Source: Clostridiales bacterium
GTDB taxonomy: Bacteria > Bacillota > Clostridia > Oscillospirales > Oscillospiraceae
Length of the DNA: 64,000 nt
Assembly (NCBI GenBank): GCA_004556965.1
Contig: SFFE01000001.1
Location: 213,471-277,470, forward strand
Reading direction: 5' to 3'
A program made the translations under genes and the position numbers. Below the pieces are notes generated by a model. That model saw nothing but the letters and a program-made list of their open reading frames with translations. It had not been told where the DNA came from and ran no database searches. Shown in pieces: positions 1-8,021 of the stretch (positions within the stretch are counted from its first letter, which is position 1; every line of letters starts with the position of its first letter).

Positions 1-287
1 AAGAATACAAAAACATTAATGCTTGCTCTTATTGCAGAATTACTATAAATAGAAATACACAGTGCAATCAATACCCAAATTGCAAAACGTCCAAGGAAAT
101 TATGAACATCTAATGCTCCATCTATCGCCATAAGCACACTTGGAAGTTCAGTTTGACGAAAATCCAAAAGTTTTGAAAACGTCCCCAACGCTATTCCAAG
201 GAACAATAGAGCTATGGTATTTATAGTTTTTCTATTATTGGATATAAGATTTTCTGCATTCCTTATATCATTCAAAAACTTTATCAT
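1..287 (-). CDS. Partial hypothetical membrane protein
   Basis: This is the N-terminal 95 codons of a minus-strand gene that runs off the left edge. The ATG at 287-285 follows GAGGATAATT, a good ribosome site. The visible protein starts MIKFLNDIRNAENLISNN, then has a hydrophobic segment (TIALLFLGIALGTFSKLLDF) and a second one (FAIWVLIALCISIYSNSAI), so it is membrane-embedded. The GIALGTFSKLLD motif and the spacing recall the DUF6518 family of small membrane proteins, but this is from memory and not verified. The base composition is much more AT-rich than the genes that follow, which hints at a different origin or a recently acquired segment. Confidence 0.6.
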   Translation of the reverse strand, partial: MIKFLNDIRNAENLISNNRKTINTIALLFLGIALGTFSKLLDFRQTELPSVLMAIDGALDVHNFLGRFAIWVLIALCISIYSNSAIRASINVFVF

Positions 288-361
288 AATTATCCTCACA
301 AATTCAAGATTTGCAGGTCCGTTTGGTTCCATATTATCACATAACAGGATAAAGCGCAAGA

Positions 362-436
362 ACAGCCACAGCAGTGCAAACTACTGTGGCTGTCAACTGT
401 CTTATGAACACCCGCCTTTTGCGCGGGGGATTTTTT
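362..436 (-). terminator. Two hairpins, presumed end of the CAP/SLH operon
   Basis: Two stem-loops follow the stop of the minus-strand CAP/SLH gene. One pairs CCCGC (411-415) with GCGGG (423-427) and has a T-run on its plus-strand side. The other pairs ACAGCCACAG (362-371) with CTGTGGCTGT (384-393), with a further AGT/ACT pairing inside. Transcripts from the minus strand reach the 411-427 hairpin first. Bases 288-361 show nothing else. Confidence 0.5.
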
Positions 437-447
437 TGCATATTTGG

Positions 448-3222
448 TCAGCTTGCGATGTTTTCACAGAAGCGCATAAGGATGGTGGCGAGCTGTGAAC
501 GGGTCGCGTTGCCCTTCGGATCCAGGCAGGTCACATCGTTCACCACATTGCCGGTGATGAGTCCGGCGCCGTTCGCCCAAACCATGGCCTCCATGGCATA
601 TTCGAGCACTTGATTCCGGTCTGGGAAGACCGAGAGGTCGCCCGCGGCGGATACGTCAAACTTTGCGAACTTCGCATAGCGGTAGAACATCGTCGCCAGC
701 TCCTGCCGGGTGACCGCTTTGTTCGGGTCAAAGGTTCCGTCGGGGTAGCCGGTAACGATACCGGCGTCCGCCGCCCAAGCGATGGCTTTGCCGTACCATT
801 CGCCGGGATTCACGTCCGGGAACGCGCTTGCGTTCTGCACGTCGGGACTGCCTGCCTGCCGGTAGAGGACGGTGGCGAGCATGGCGCGGGTCACCGTGCC
901 GTCCGGATTGAACTTACCGCCGCCTACTCCGTTCATCAGGCCGTTTTCCACGCAGTAATCAATGGAAGGGTGCCCCCAATGGGTTTTCACGTCGGAGAGA
1001 CCCCGGCTCGGGCAGGTGGCACCGCCGTCACACAGGCCAGTGGCGGGGATGACTTCCGTCTTGGTCGCTTTGCACACGGTGCAGGTGTAGGTTTTGACGC
1101 CGTCAGCTGTGGCGGTCGGCGCGGTGGTCACAACGCCGTCGTCCCAATTGTGACCGAGGGCGGGGATGACCGTACCAGCGTTGACAGTTACGCCGCAGAC
1201 CGTGCAGACTTCGTCTCCGGTGTAGCCGGGCTCGGTACAGGAGGCGGCTTTTGCGTTTTGCAGCTCCGTCTTGTGGCCGAGGGCGGGGATTATGCGGGTC
1301 TCAGTCGTGCCGCAGCGGCTGCAAGTTCTGGATTCCTTGCCGGCTTCGGTGCAGGTCGCTGTTTTGCTCACCGTCCACGCGCCAAAGCTGTGGCCGAGGG
1401 CGGTGGTGTAGTTGTCTCTGTAGCTGTAACCGCAGGCGCATGTATATGTGGTGTAGCCCTGCTCCGTGCAGGTCGGCTCGGTGACTTCGGCCGTATAGCT
1501 GTGCGTATGCTCGAGTATGGGGATGCTCTCGGTTTTGGTCTCATTGCAGCGGGTGCAGGTGTAGGTTTTGACGCCGGCCTCCGTTTCGGTCGCGGGCGTT
1601 GTGATCACGCCGCTGTCCCAATCGTGACCGAGCGCGGCGAGCTGCTTCCATTTTGAAGTGCGGTATGTCCGGATCCCAACGGTTACGGAGGCGGTGATCT
1701 GCTCGGAACCGCGTTCCGTGCAGGTGGCAGGTTCAACCGTGCGCGTCACGGTGCACGGGCGCATTTGCACAATGCCGCAGATGGAGCAGGTGAATGCCGA
1801 CGTACAGGCGCTGTTATCGGCGCTCCAGATAAAGGTTGGCGAGCCGAATTCATGCGTATGCGTCGGATCGTTGATCTCAAACGAAACCCGCTTCACACCG
1901 CTGTATTGGCCGATGCCTGTGATGACGACGGATGCGATGCCCTGCTCGACATTGTCCTCATAGGTCACGGTATAGTCCACACCCTGCGTCAGCTTGGTCT
2001 CATCGCTGCAGACGATGACGAGCGGCTCTTTTGCCGTGCCGTCGTAGGCGCATGTCAGACCCTCAGAGACCCAATCCGTGCCGTCGGCGGACAGATAGAC
2101 GCTGCAGGAGGGGATGTCCTGCCCGGCGGAGCCGATCCCAATGTCGAAAAACACCACGCGGTAGGAGAGCGTTTCGGCGTTTCCGGACCGGTCCTGCAGC
2201 CCGGCGACGGTGACGGTATATGCGCCCAGGCCGTATTGGGTGCTGCCGAAATGATCGCTGGCCGGCCGGAAGATGATCGCGGCGCCTTCGCCATATCCCC
2301 TCGTATCAATCGTGAAATAGGTGCCGTCCTCAGCGGGCGTTTCGGGACAGGTGTCGCTGGTGAAAACGCAGCTTTTGCCATCCACTACGCGCGTGAGCGT
2401 GACGGTGAGATCCTCCAGCGCAGGCGTGGCATATTTCGTCGGGTTCAGGGAGACCGACCAGGGGTCCCCAATCGCGAATTCCTGCACCGGCATATAGCCG
2501 GACGCCGGCCACGCGACGAAATTGTAATCCACCGCGCCGCCGCTGCGGTCAAATACGGGAACGTCCACATAGGTTCTGTAAAACGTGCCGTCAAATTCCG
2601 CATCCGCGCAGCCGAAGCCTGTATACAGCAGCTTTGGACTGAGCAGCCACCGCCGGTGTCCCAAGGTCGAAAGATTGTTGGAGCTGCTGTCCGACATCTG
2701 ACCGGCTATGGCAGACTGCAGCACATCCAGTTGCAAGTTGCCGGCGCTGCTGGTCCCGCGCATGGAGAGGTTGCTGGTGGAGGTCGCAGCGTATCCGGCT
2801 TGGTAAAATGCGTCATCCATGTCCTCCGGCTGCGTCGGGAAATGCGCCAGTTCATTGTTCGCCGCCATCACCACCGCGCCGTACTGCGCGGCGGTGTTCT
2901 TTTCCTCTGACAGCTCCACGGCGGGCAGACCTGCCAGATAGCGGATATAGTTGAAATACGTCAGGCCGCTGTCCAGAAACGACGGACTCAGCTCGCCCAG
3001 CGCATAGGGCGACGTGACCGACGGCTCGGCATCGAAGCGCGTCTCCGCCGTCGTGACGGTGGCGTATTTTGCCTGAATGTCCGCAATGGACGGCTTTTCT
3101 GCGGCAAGATCGCCGCTTTGCATTTCGGTCGGCGCTGTGTCCGCCGCCTGCGCCGGCAGCAGGCTGGTCAGCAGCACCAGAGCCAGCAGCAGGGACAGCA
3201 TGGATTTCCGTCGGTGGTTCAT
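448..3222 (-). CDS. Secreted CAP-domain protein with SLH repeats
   Basis: A 924-residue extracellular protein anchored to the cell wall. The start is the ATG at 3222, 9 bases after GGGAGG; an in-frame extension of 60 codons exists but lacks signal-peptide character. Residues 1-26 are a signal peptide (basic MNHRRK, Leu-rich core, AQA cleavage site). About residues 75-250 form a CAP/SCP domain (LTYFNYIRYLAGLP, NNELAHFP, NLSTLGHRRWLLSP). The middle (about 480-740) has repeated modules with paired CxxC motifs and 'ALGH' linkers. The C-terminus has three SLH domains (GLSDVKTHWG..., FPDVNPGEWYGKAIAWAADA..., FPDRNQVLEYAMEAMVWANG), which bind secondary wall polymer. It begins only 32 bases after the second TIR-STAND gene, so co-transcription is likely. 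Catalysis by the CAP domain is not established in bacteria. Confidence 0.85.
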   Translation of the reverse strand: MNHRRKSMLSLLLALVLLTSLLPAQAADTAPTEMQSGDLAAEKPSIADIQAKYATVTTAETRFDAEPSVTSPYALGELSPSFLDSGLTYFNYIRYLAGLPAVELSEEKNTAAQYGAVVMAANNELAHFPTQPEDMDDAFYQAGYAATSTSNLSMRGTSSAGNLQLDVLQSAIAGQMSDSSSNNLSTLGHRRWLLSPKLLYTGFGCADAEFDGTFYRTYVDVPVFDRSGGAVDYNFVAWPASGYMPVQEFAIGDPWSVSLNPTKYATPALEDLTVTLTRVVDGKSCVFTSDTCPETPAEDGTYFTIDTRGYGEGAAIIFRPASDHFGSTQYGLGAYTVTVAGLQDRSGNAETLSYRVVFFDIGIGSAGQDIPSCSVYLSADGTDWVSEGLTCAYDGTAKEPLVIVCSDETKLTQGVDYTVTYEDNVEQGIASVVITGIGQYSGVKRVSFEINDPTHTHEFGSPTFIWSADNSACTSAFTCSICGIVQMRPCTVTRTVEPATCTERGSEQITASVTVGIRTYRTSKWKQLAALGHDWDSGVITTPATETEAGVKTYTCTRCNETKTESIPILEHTHSYTAEVTEPTCTEQGYTTYTCACGYSYRDNYTTALGHSFGAWTVSKTATCTEAGKESRTCSRCGTTETRIIPALGHKTELQNAKAASCTEPGYTGDEVCTVCGVTVNAGTVIPALGHNWDDGVVTTAPTATADGVKTYTCTVCKATKTEVIPATGLCDGGATCPSRGLSDVKTHWGHPSIDYCVENGLMNGVGGGKFNPDGTVTRAMLATVLYRQAGSPDVQNASAFPDVNPGEWYGKAIAWAADAGIVTGYPDGTFDPNKAVTRQELATMFYRYAKFAKFDVSAAGDLSVFPDRNQVLEYAMEAMVWANGAGLITGNVVNDVTCLDPKGNATRSQLATILMRFCENIAS

Positions 3223-3254
3223 GTATGAATTCCTCCCATCAGGTTTGGATTCTT

Positions 3255-5633
3255 TTATACGCTTTCTTGTGTCTCCATCAGAGCGAGGGTCGCGGCTTCG
3301 CGGTTCGGGCAGTTGCGCATACGGAAAATATCGGCGGCGCGGCGGAAGCAGCCGTTGGCCTTTTCGGCGTCGCCCATGGCGCGGTAGATCATGCCGCGCC
3401 ACTCCAGATTGTTGCCGATGTCCACGTGGGTCTCACCGAGCTGCGGCAGCAGAATGCTGTATGCGCGGCTGCTGAGCTCCTGCGCCTCGTCGAATTTGCC
3501 GTGCTGCATGGCGATCTGCCCCAGCAGGTCATAGGAGAAGCTTTTGGCCCACTCGTCGTTGATCTCATCGAACAGGTCGATGGCGTGCAGGAACAGCGCC
3601 TCGCTCTCGTCGTATTCGCCCTTCATATACAGCGAGCGCGCCAGATGATACTCCGTCCAGCCCCGGTTTTCCTGCGGGGTGGTGCGGTAAAAGCGCTCGC
3701 AGGTCTCCAGAGCCTTGCGCCCCCAGGCGATGGAGGTGTCGTAGTCGCCCATGTTCCGGGTGGATTCACAGAGACGCTTTATGAGCTGATCCCGGCGGTA
3801 GCCCACATCCGGGTCAATCTCGTCGTCCGGGATGTCCTTGACGAGCGCATAGCCCTCCAGCGCGGTTTGATAGCAGCTTTCCGCGTTCCCGCTCAGCGCC
3901 TGCGAGTGGGAGATCTTTTCATAGGCGTAGATGCGGCCGAAGAGGTCGGTGCTCTGCTCCATCAGCTCCCGATAGAGCGGGATGCACACGCTGTACAGCG
4001 ACATGTCCATGTTGAGATCGGCTTTGCAGCGCAGCGCCGCCCAGCTCAGCGGGTGCCCGGCAGGCAGGCGGTCGTAAACGCTGGTGGCGTAGTCGAACAA
4101 CTGCTGCTTGCGCTCGAATGTGGTTCCGATGACGTTGCAGCATGCTTCGGCCAGATGCCCGATCAGACTGCTGCAGCAGTCGGGGTCGGCAGCCAGCGCC
4201 TCGCACATCAGGTCGGCGACGAGCGGGTGCAGATGCACCTCGTCCGTGACGGGGTTGTGGATGACCCAGCTTTTTTGAATCAGGCCGTCGATCACGTCGA
4301 AATCGTCCAGCCCGCACCAGTCGAACAGCGTTTCCACCGCGATGCCGCGCAGGGAAATGAGCGACAGGTTTTTCAGCAGATATTGTTCGTCCTCGCTGAG
4401 CGTGGAGAGCCGGAATACCTGCCGCAGCCGACCGAAGATCAGGTCGGCTGCCTTGGCGTTCTGCGCCGCCATGCCCTGCTCGCCCTCCCGCAGCAGGGCA
4501 GCCATTTTTTCCGGGGAAATGCGGCGGCTCTGCATGGCGGAGGCGACGAGCCGGATAGACAGCGTATGGCCGCCCAGCAGCCGGAAAATGCCGCGCACGA
4601 AGCCGAGTGCGGTTTCGTCCAGAGGACGGTGGTATTCCGCACAAAACAGCGCCAGCAGCTCGTCCTCGTTTTTCATCTCCTCCACGGTAACGGCGGGCAG
4701 ACTCCCGCCGTCGGGCTGACAGCGTGTGGTGAACAGCACGCTGTACGCGCCGCTGCAAAAGTCCGTCAGGTCAGGGTCGTCCGGGACGTCAAAGTTGTCC
4801 ATCACAAGGAGCACCCGGCGGCCGGCAATCTCTTTGAGCACGCGCAGCTTGCGGAGAAAATAGTCGCGGTCGCTGTCCTCCGGGTAGTCCGTGCGCTCCA
4901 GACCCTGAATGGGAAAGGCGTAGTCGCTGATGATGGTCTGCTGCAGCGAACGGTCGAAAGAGACCCAGAGCACAACGTCGTAGTCCGCCGCATGCCGCTT
5001 GCAGTACATTTTGGCGATCTCGCTCTTGCCGATGCCGCCCATGCCGACGAGGAGCAGCTTGTTTTCCGCGCCGGAAAGCTGTGCGTGGATGTCCGTCAGT
5101 TCCCGCTCGCGGCCGACGAAGCAGTTGTCGGGATATACCATGGAGCTGAGCAGGCGGTAGGTCTTCACGCCGGTGGAGGTACGCACACAGGCGGTCGCCA
5201 TCTGCGTGTGCGGCTGCCCCAGCAGCATGGAGATACGGTCGACCAGCTCCTGAATCCGCTGCACCTCCGGCGGGACTGCGCCGTCCATGATGCGGATGCG
5301 GCCGAGGTAGTAATATACATCGTCGCTGAGCGTGCAGTGATCGACGCGGAAAGGCAAAAGCGTGATGTCCTCGTGGTTGCGGAAGCGGTCAAAGGCGCAG
5401 TTGATCTCGTTGAGAATGTGCGCGGAGAGGTTCGACTGTTCGTTGAGAATGAGCAGATACACCCGGCAGGCGCGGATGGCCTCCACGATGGAACCCGCGT
5501 AGTTTGCGCCGCAGTCGCGCGGGGCGTACCAGCAGGAGATACCCGCGCCCTCCAGCGCCGCCGCGATCTTGCGCACCTGATCGCCCGCGCTGTCCGTGTG
5601 ATAGCTGATAAATACGTCTCTTGGTTCGCTCAT
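3255..5633 (-). CDS. TIR-NB-ARC (STAND)-TPR protein, paralogue B
   Basis: A 792-residue cytosolic STAND protein. Start ATG 5633 overlaps the stop of the upstream paralogue (ATGA, with GAGG ahead), indicating translational coupling. Residues 6-120 are a TIR domain: DVFISYHTDSAG, the CWYAPRDC box and a helix with E76 (NLSAHILNEI), the position of the catalytic Glu in TIR NADases. Next is an NB-ARC NTPase with the CFVGRERELTD linker, Walker A GMGGIGKS, Walker B RRVLLVMDNFD and sensor SVLFTTR. The C-terminal half is TPR repeats, the usual ligand-sensing part. Such TIR-STAND-TPR proteins act as NLR-like sensors in bacterial anti-phage immunity; NAD+ degradation or a cyclic ADP-ribose signal is the expected output. 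That function is inferred from family membership. Confidence 0.87.
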   Translation of the reverse strand: MSEPRDVFISYHTDSAGDQVRKIAAALEGAGISCWYAPRDCGANYAGSIVEAIRACRVYLLILNEQSNLSAHILNEINCAFDRFRNHEDITLLPFRVDHCTLSDDVYYYLGRIRIMDGAVPPEVQRIQELVDRISMLLGQPHTQMATACVRTSTGVKTYRLLSSMVYPDNCFVGRERELTDIHAQLSGAENKLLLVGMGGIGKSEIAKMYCKRHAADYDVVLWVSFDRSLQQTIISDYAFPIQGLERTDYPEDSDRDYFLRKLRVLKEIAGRRVLLVMDNFDVPDDPDLTDFCSGAYSVLFTTRCQPDGGSLPAVTVEEMKNEDELLALFCAEYHRPLDETALGFVRGIFRLLGGHTLSIRLVASAMQSRRISPEKMAALLREGEQGMAAQNAKAADLIFGRLRQVFRLSTLSEDEQYLLKNLSLISLRGIAVETLFDWCGLDDFDVIDGLIQKSWVIHNPVTDEVHLHPLVADLMCEALAADPDCCSSLIGHLAEACCNVIGTTFERKQQLFDYATSVYDRLPAGHPLSWAALRCKADLNMDMSLYSVCIPLYRELMEQSTDLFGRIYAYEKISHSQALSGNAESCYQTALEGYALVKDIPDDEIDPDVGYRRDQLIKRLCESTRNMGDYDTSIAWGRKALETCERFYRTTPQENRGWTEYHLARSLYMKGEYDESEALFLHAIDLFDEINDEWAKSFSYDLLGQIAMQHGKFDEAQELSSRAYSILLPQLGETHVDIGNNLEWRGMIYRAMGDAEKANGCFRRAADIFRMRNCPNREAATLALMETQESV

Positions 5634-8011
5634 GCGCGTACCTCGCTTCCTCTGGAAAAGGACTCGCGTTTTTCCCGAATTTGCCGCACCTGCGGATTGT
5701 CGGCACCGAAGTCCCGCTCCAGCTCCAGTTCGAGCTGAACGTACAGTCTGTGCGCCTTCTCCAGATCCCCTTTGCGGCGGCAATTGTCGGCAATGGCCTC
5801 GCGCGTGCGCACGGTCTGCACGCTGGCCGCGCCGTTGAGGCGGATGTTAAGGTCCAGCGCCCGCTTGAGATATTCCTCGGCCTCCTCGTAGCGGCCGAGG
5901 GCGCTGCAGCAGATGCCCATGTCCACCAGGGAATATTCGCTGTTGGTGACCTCGCAGTTGTTGTGTGCGTAGAAAATGTCGTAGCTCTCCTGGCAGTATT
6001 GCAGCGCGGTCTCATAGTCGCCCTGCTCCATGTACAGGCGCTCGATCTCGACCACGGTGTCGCCGGAGTGCCACCGGGCATTCTCGCGCCCTGCGTCGTC
6101 CGCGGCGGCGTCGTACAGGCGCTGGAACACGCCCATGGCCTTGTCCAGATAGTCCCGCGCAGCGTCAAAATCATGCTTCAGATAGGCGCAGCGGCCGAGC
6201 TTGCTGTAGCTGACGCCGACCTCCTTATCGTCCGGCCCGACGGAGGCCAGACGGTGCTTCAGACCGAGTTGGTAATACGGTTCGGCGGAGTCGTTGTCGC
6301 CGCTGTTGTGATACGCTCCGGCCAGCCACGTGGCGGCGAAGCCCGCCTGCTCGCTGTCCGGCCCGAATTCCCTCAGCGACATTTCGTAAAACTTGTGGCC
6401 GCTCTGGATGGACAGCGCAAAGTTGCTGCAGATCCACGCGACGTTCACAAAATCTCCGTACTGCTTCCACAGGGAGCGCACCGGCTCTGGATACGTGCGC
6501 TGGATGTGCGCGACGTAGGGCGCGAGCGCGTCGCGCTTTTCCGCCGGCCACCACCAGCAGTTTTTCATGTCGTTCCATAGGCCCATAATATAGTCCGGGC
6601 AGGTCTCCGGCGTGGGATCCAACTCCGCTTTCACCACGTCGCAGATGACAGGATGGAGCATGAGCGTGTCCGTGTCCTCGTCGAGGATCAGCCAGCTTTT
6701 GGCGAGCAGGCTGTTGATCTCGTCGTAGCTTTCCAGCCCGCAGTACTGCGCAAAGAGACTGATATCCATGCCGGTGTACGGCAGCATGGTCATGCAGCAG
6801 AGGACGTGCGTTTCCGCCTCCGACAGGCCGGATAGCTGGAACATCTGCCGGATGTAGTCAAAGGACGACAGCCCCGTGCCCGTGCCCTCGCGCTTCACCT
6901 TTTCGCGCAGCTTGGTGTTTGTGCCCGTGCTTTTGAGCAGCGCGAGCATGTCCGGCGCCTTGCGGCGGCTGGCCTTCATCTGTTTTGCGATCAGCTCTAC
7001 CGTGATGGTGTGGCAGTTCACAAGCCGCAGAATCTCGTCCAAAACGGCCATGTCCGCGTCGGGGAGCTTTTTGCCGTAGTTCGTCGTGAAGATTTGGCGC
7101 ACCTTTGCAAAGTCGCCGATTGGCCCGATGGGCAGGGTGGGGTAGTCTTCGTGCTCGTTGCGGGTCGTGATGAGCAGGTGGTACGGGCCGCTGATGAGCT
7201 CGTCCAGATGCGCGTCATAATCCGTGTCGAAGTTGTCCACGATCAGCAGTGTCCGTTCGCTCGACAGCTCCTTGAGCACCTGCAGCTTGCGGTGAAAATA
7301 GGCTTCGGGCGTTTCGCCGTCCGCCCGGCGCAGGTTTTCGATGGGGAGTTCCTCGCCGGTGACCAGATCGAGCAGATCGGTCGTGTAGCCGGTGAAAACA
7401 ATGGTGTCGTACCGGTCGCGGTAGGCCTTGGCATAGCCCTTGGCGATCTCGCTCTTGCCGATGCCTCCCATGCCCTGCAAAAACAATACATGTTCTTCTT
7501 CCAGCATGCTGGCGATGGTCTCAATCTCCGCTTCCCGCCCCACGAACAGGCCGTGCGGCCATAGGATGCGCTCGGTGAGCCGCCAGCGCTTGGCGTTGAA
7601 ATAGACCGCGTCCTCATCCGAAAGATGCAGGATGCGCTGCAGCAGCTCGTCGATGCGCTGCTCCAGCGGCGGTGTGACGGCGTCCAGCCAGTGGCAGGGG
7701 CCGAGGTGGTACTGCAGCCGGTCGGAGAGCATCTCGTCGTCCACCTTGAACGGCAGAATGTAGCGGCAGGTGTGCGTGGCTTCCGTGACCTCCTTGGTCA
7801 CCTCCGGCGATTCGATGGAATTGCGGCTGATGACCACGATGTACACCTCGCTGCGGCGCAGCCCATCCATGATGGAGCCGGCCCAGTCGCTGTTTGTGAT
7901 GTCGCGCGGGGCGATCCAGCAGCGGACGCCCGCCTCCTCCAGCCGGTGGCAGATCGCGTCGGCGATCGCCTTGTCCGCGGTGCTGTGACTGATAAATACC
8001 ATGCGTTCCAT
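5630..8011 (-). CDS. TIR-NB-ARC (STAND)-TPR protein, paralogue A
   Basis: A 793-residue paralogue of the next gene with the same architecture. The start is the ATG at 8011 (GTGAGG 7-8 bases upstream), giving MERMVFISHSTADK; an upstream in-frame TTG-type start lacks a ribosome site. TIR domain at residues 3-120: FISHSTADKA, CWIAPRDI, and SIESPEVTKEV with candidate catalytic Glu E74. NB-ARC: LFVGREAEIE, Walker A GMGGIGKSEIA, Walker B RTLLIVDNFD, sensor HLLITTR. TPR repeats fill the C-terminus (for example GVSYSKLGRCAYLKHDFDAA). It lies 10 bases after the RyR-domain membrane gene. The overall fold is shared with paralogue B, but the sequences, especially the TPR part, have diverged clearly, which suggests two sensors with different triggers. 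Confidence 0.87.
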   Translation of the reverse strand: MERMVFISHSTADKAIADAICHRLEEAGVRCWIAPRDITNSDWAGSIMDGLRRSEVYIVVISRNSIESPEVTKEVTEATHTCRYILPFKVDDEMLSDRLQYHLGPCHWLDAVTPPLEQRIDELLQRILHLSDEDAVYFNAKRWRLTERILWPHGLFVGREAEIETIASMLEEEHVLFLQGMGGIGKSEIAKGYAKAYRDRYDTIVFTGYTTDLLDLVTGEELPIENLRRADGETPEAYFHRKLQVLKELSSERTLLIVDNFDTDYDAHLDELISGPYHLLITTRNEHEDYPTLPIGPIGDFAKVRQIFTTNYGKKLPDADMAVLDEILRLVNCHTITVELIAKQMKASRRKAPDMLALLKSTGTNTKLREKVKREGTGTGLSSFDYIRQMFQLSGLSEAETHVLCCMTMLPYTGMDISLFAQYCGLESYDEINSLLAKSWLILDEDTDTLMLHPVICDVVKAELDPTPETCPDYIMGLWNDMKNCWWWPAEKRDALAPYVAHIQRTYPEPVRSLWKQYGDFVNVAWICSNFALSIQSGHKFYEMSLREFGPDSEQAGFAATWLAGAYHNSGDNDSAEPYYQLGLKHRLASVGPDDKEVGVSYSKLGRCAYLKHDFDAARDYLDKAMGVFQRLYDAAADDAGRENARWHSGDTVVEIERLYMEQGDYETALQYCQESYDIFYAHNNCEVTNSEYSLVDMGICCSALGRYEEAEEYLKRALDLNIRLNGAASVQTVRTREAIADNCRRKGDLEKAHRLYVQLELELERDFGADNPQVRQIREKRESFSRGSEVRA

Positions 8012-8021
8012 ACAGAATTCC

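Noticed and set aside
3069..5738. An 889-codon plus-strand open frame opposite the CAP/SLH and TIR-STAND genes
   Set aside because: Shadow of GC-rich minus-strand genes; no ribosome site and no recognisable domain.
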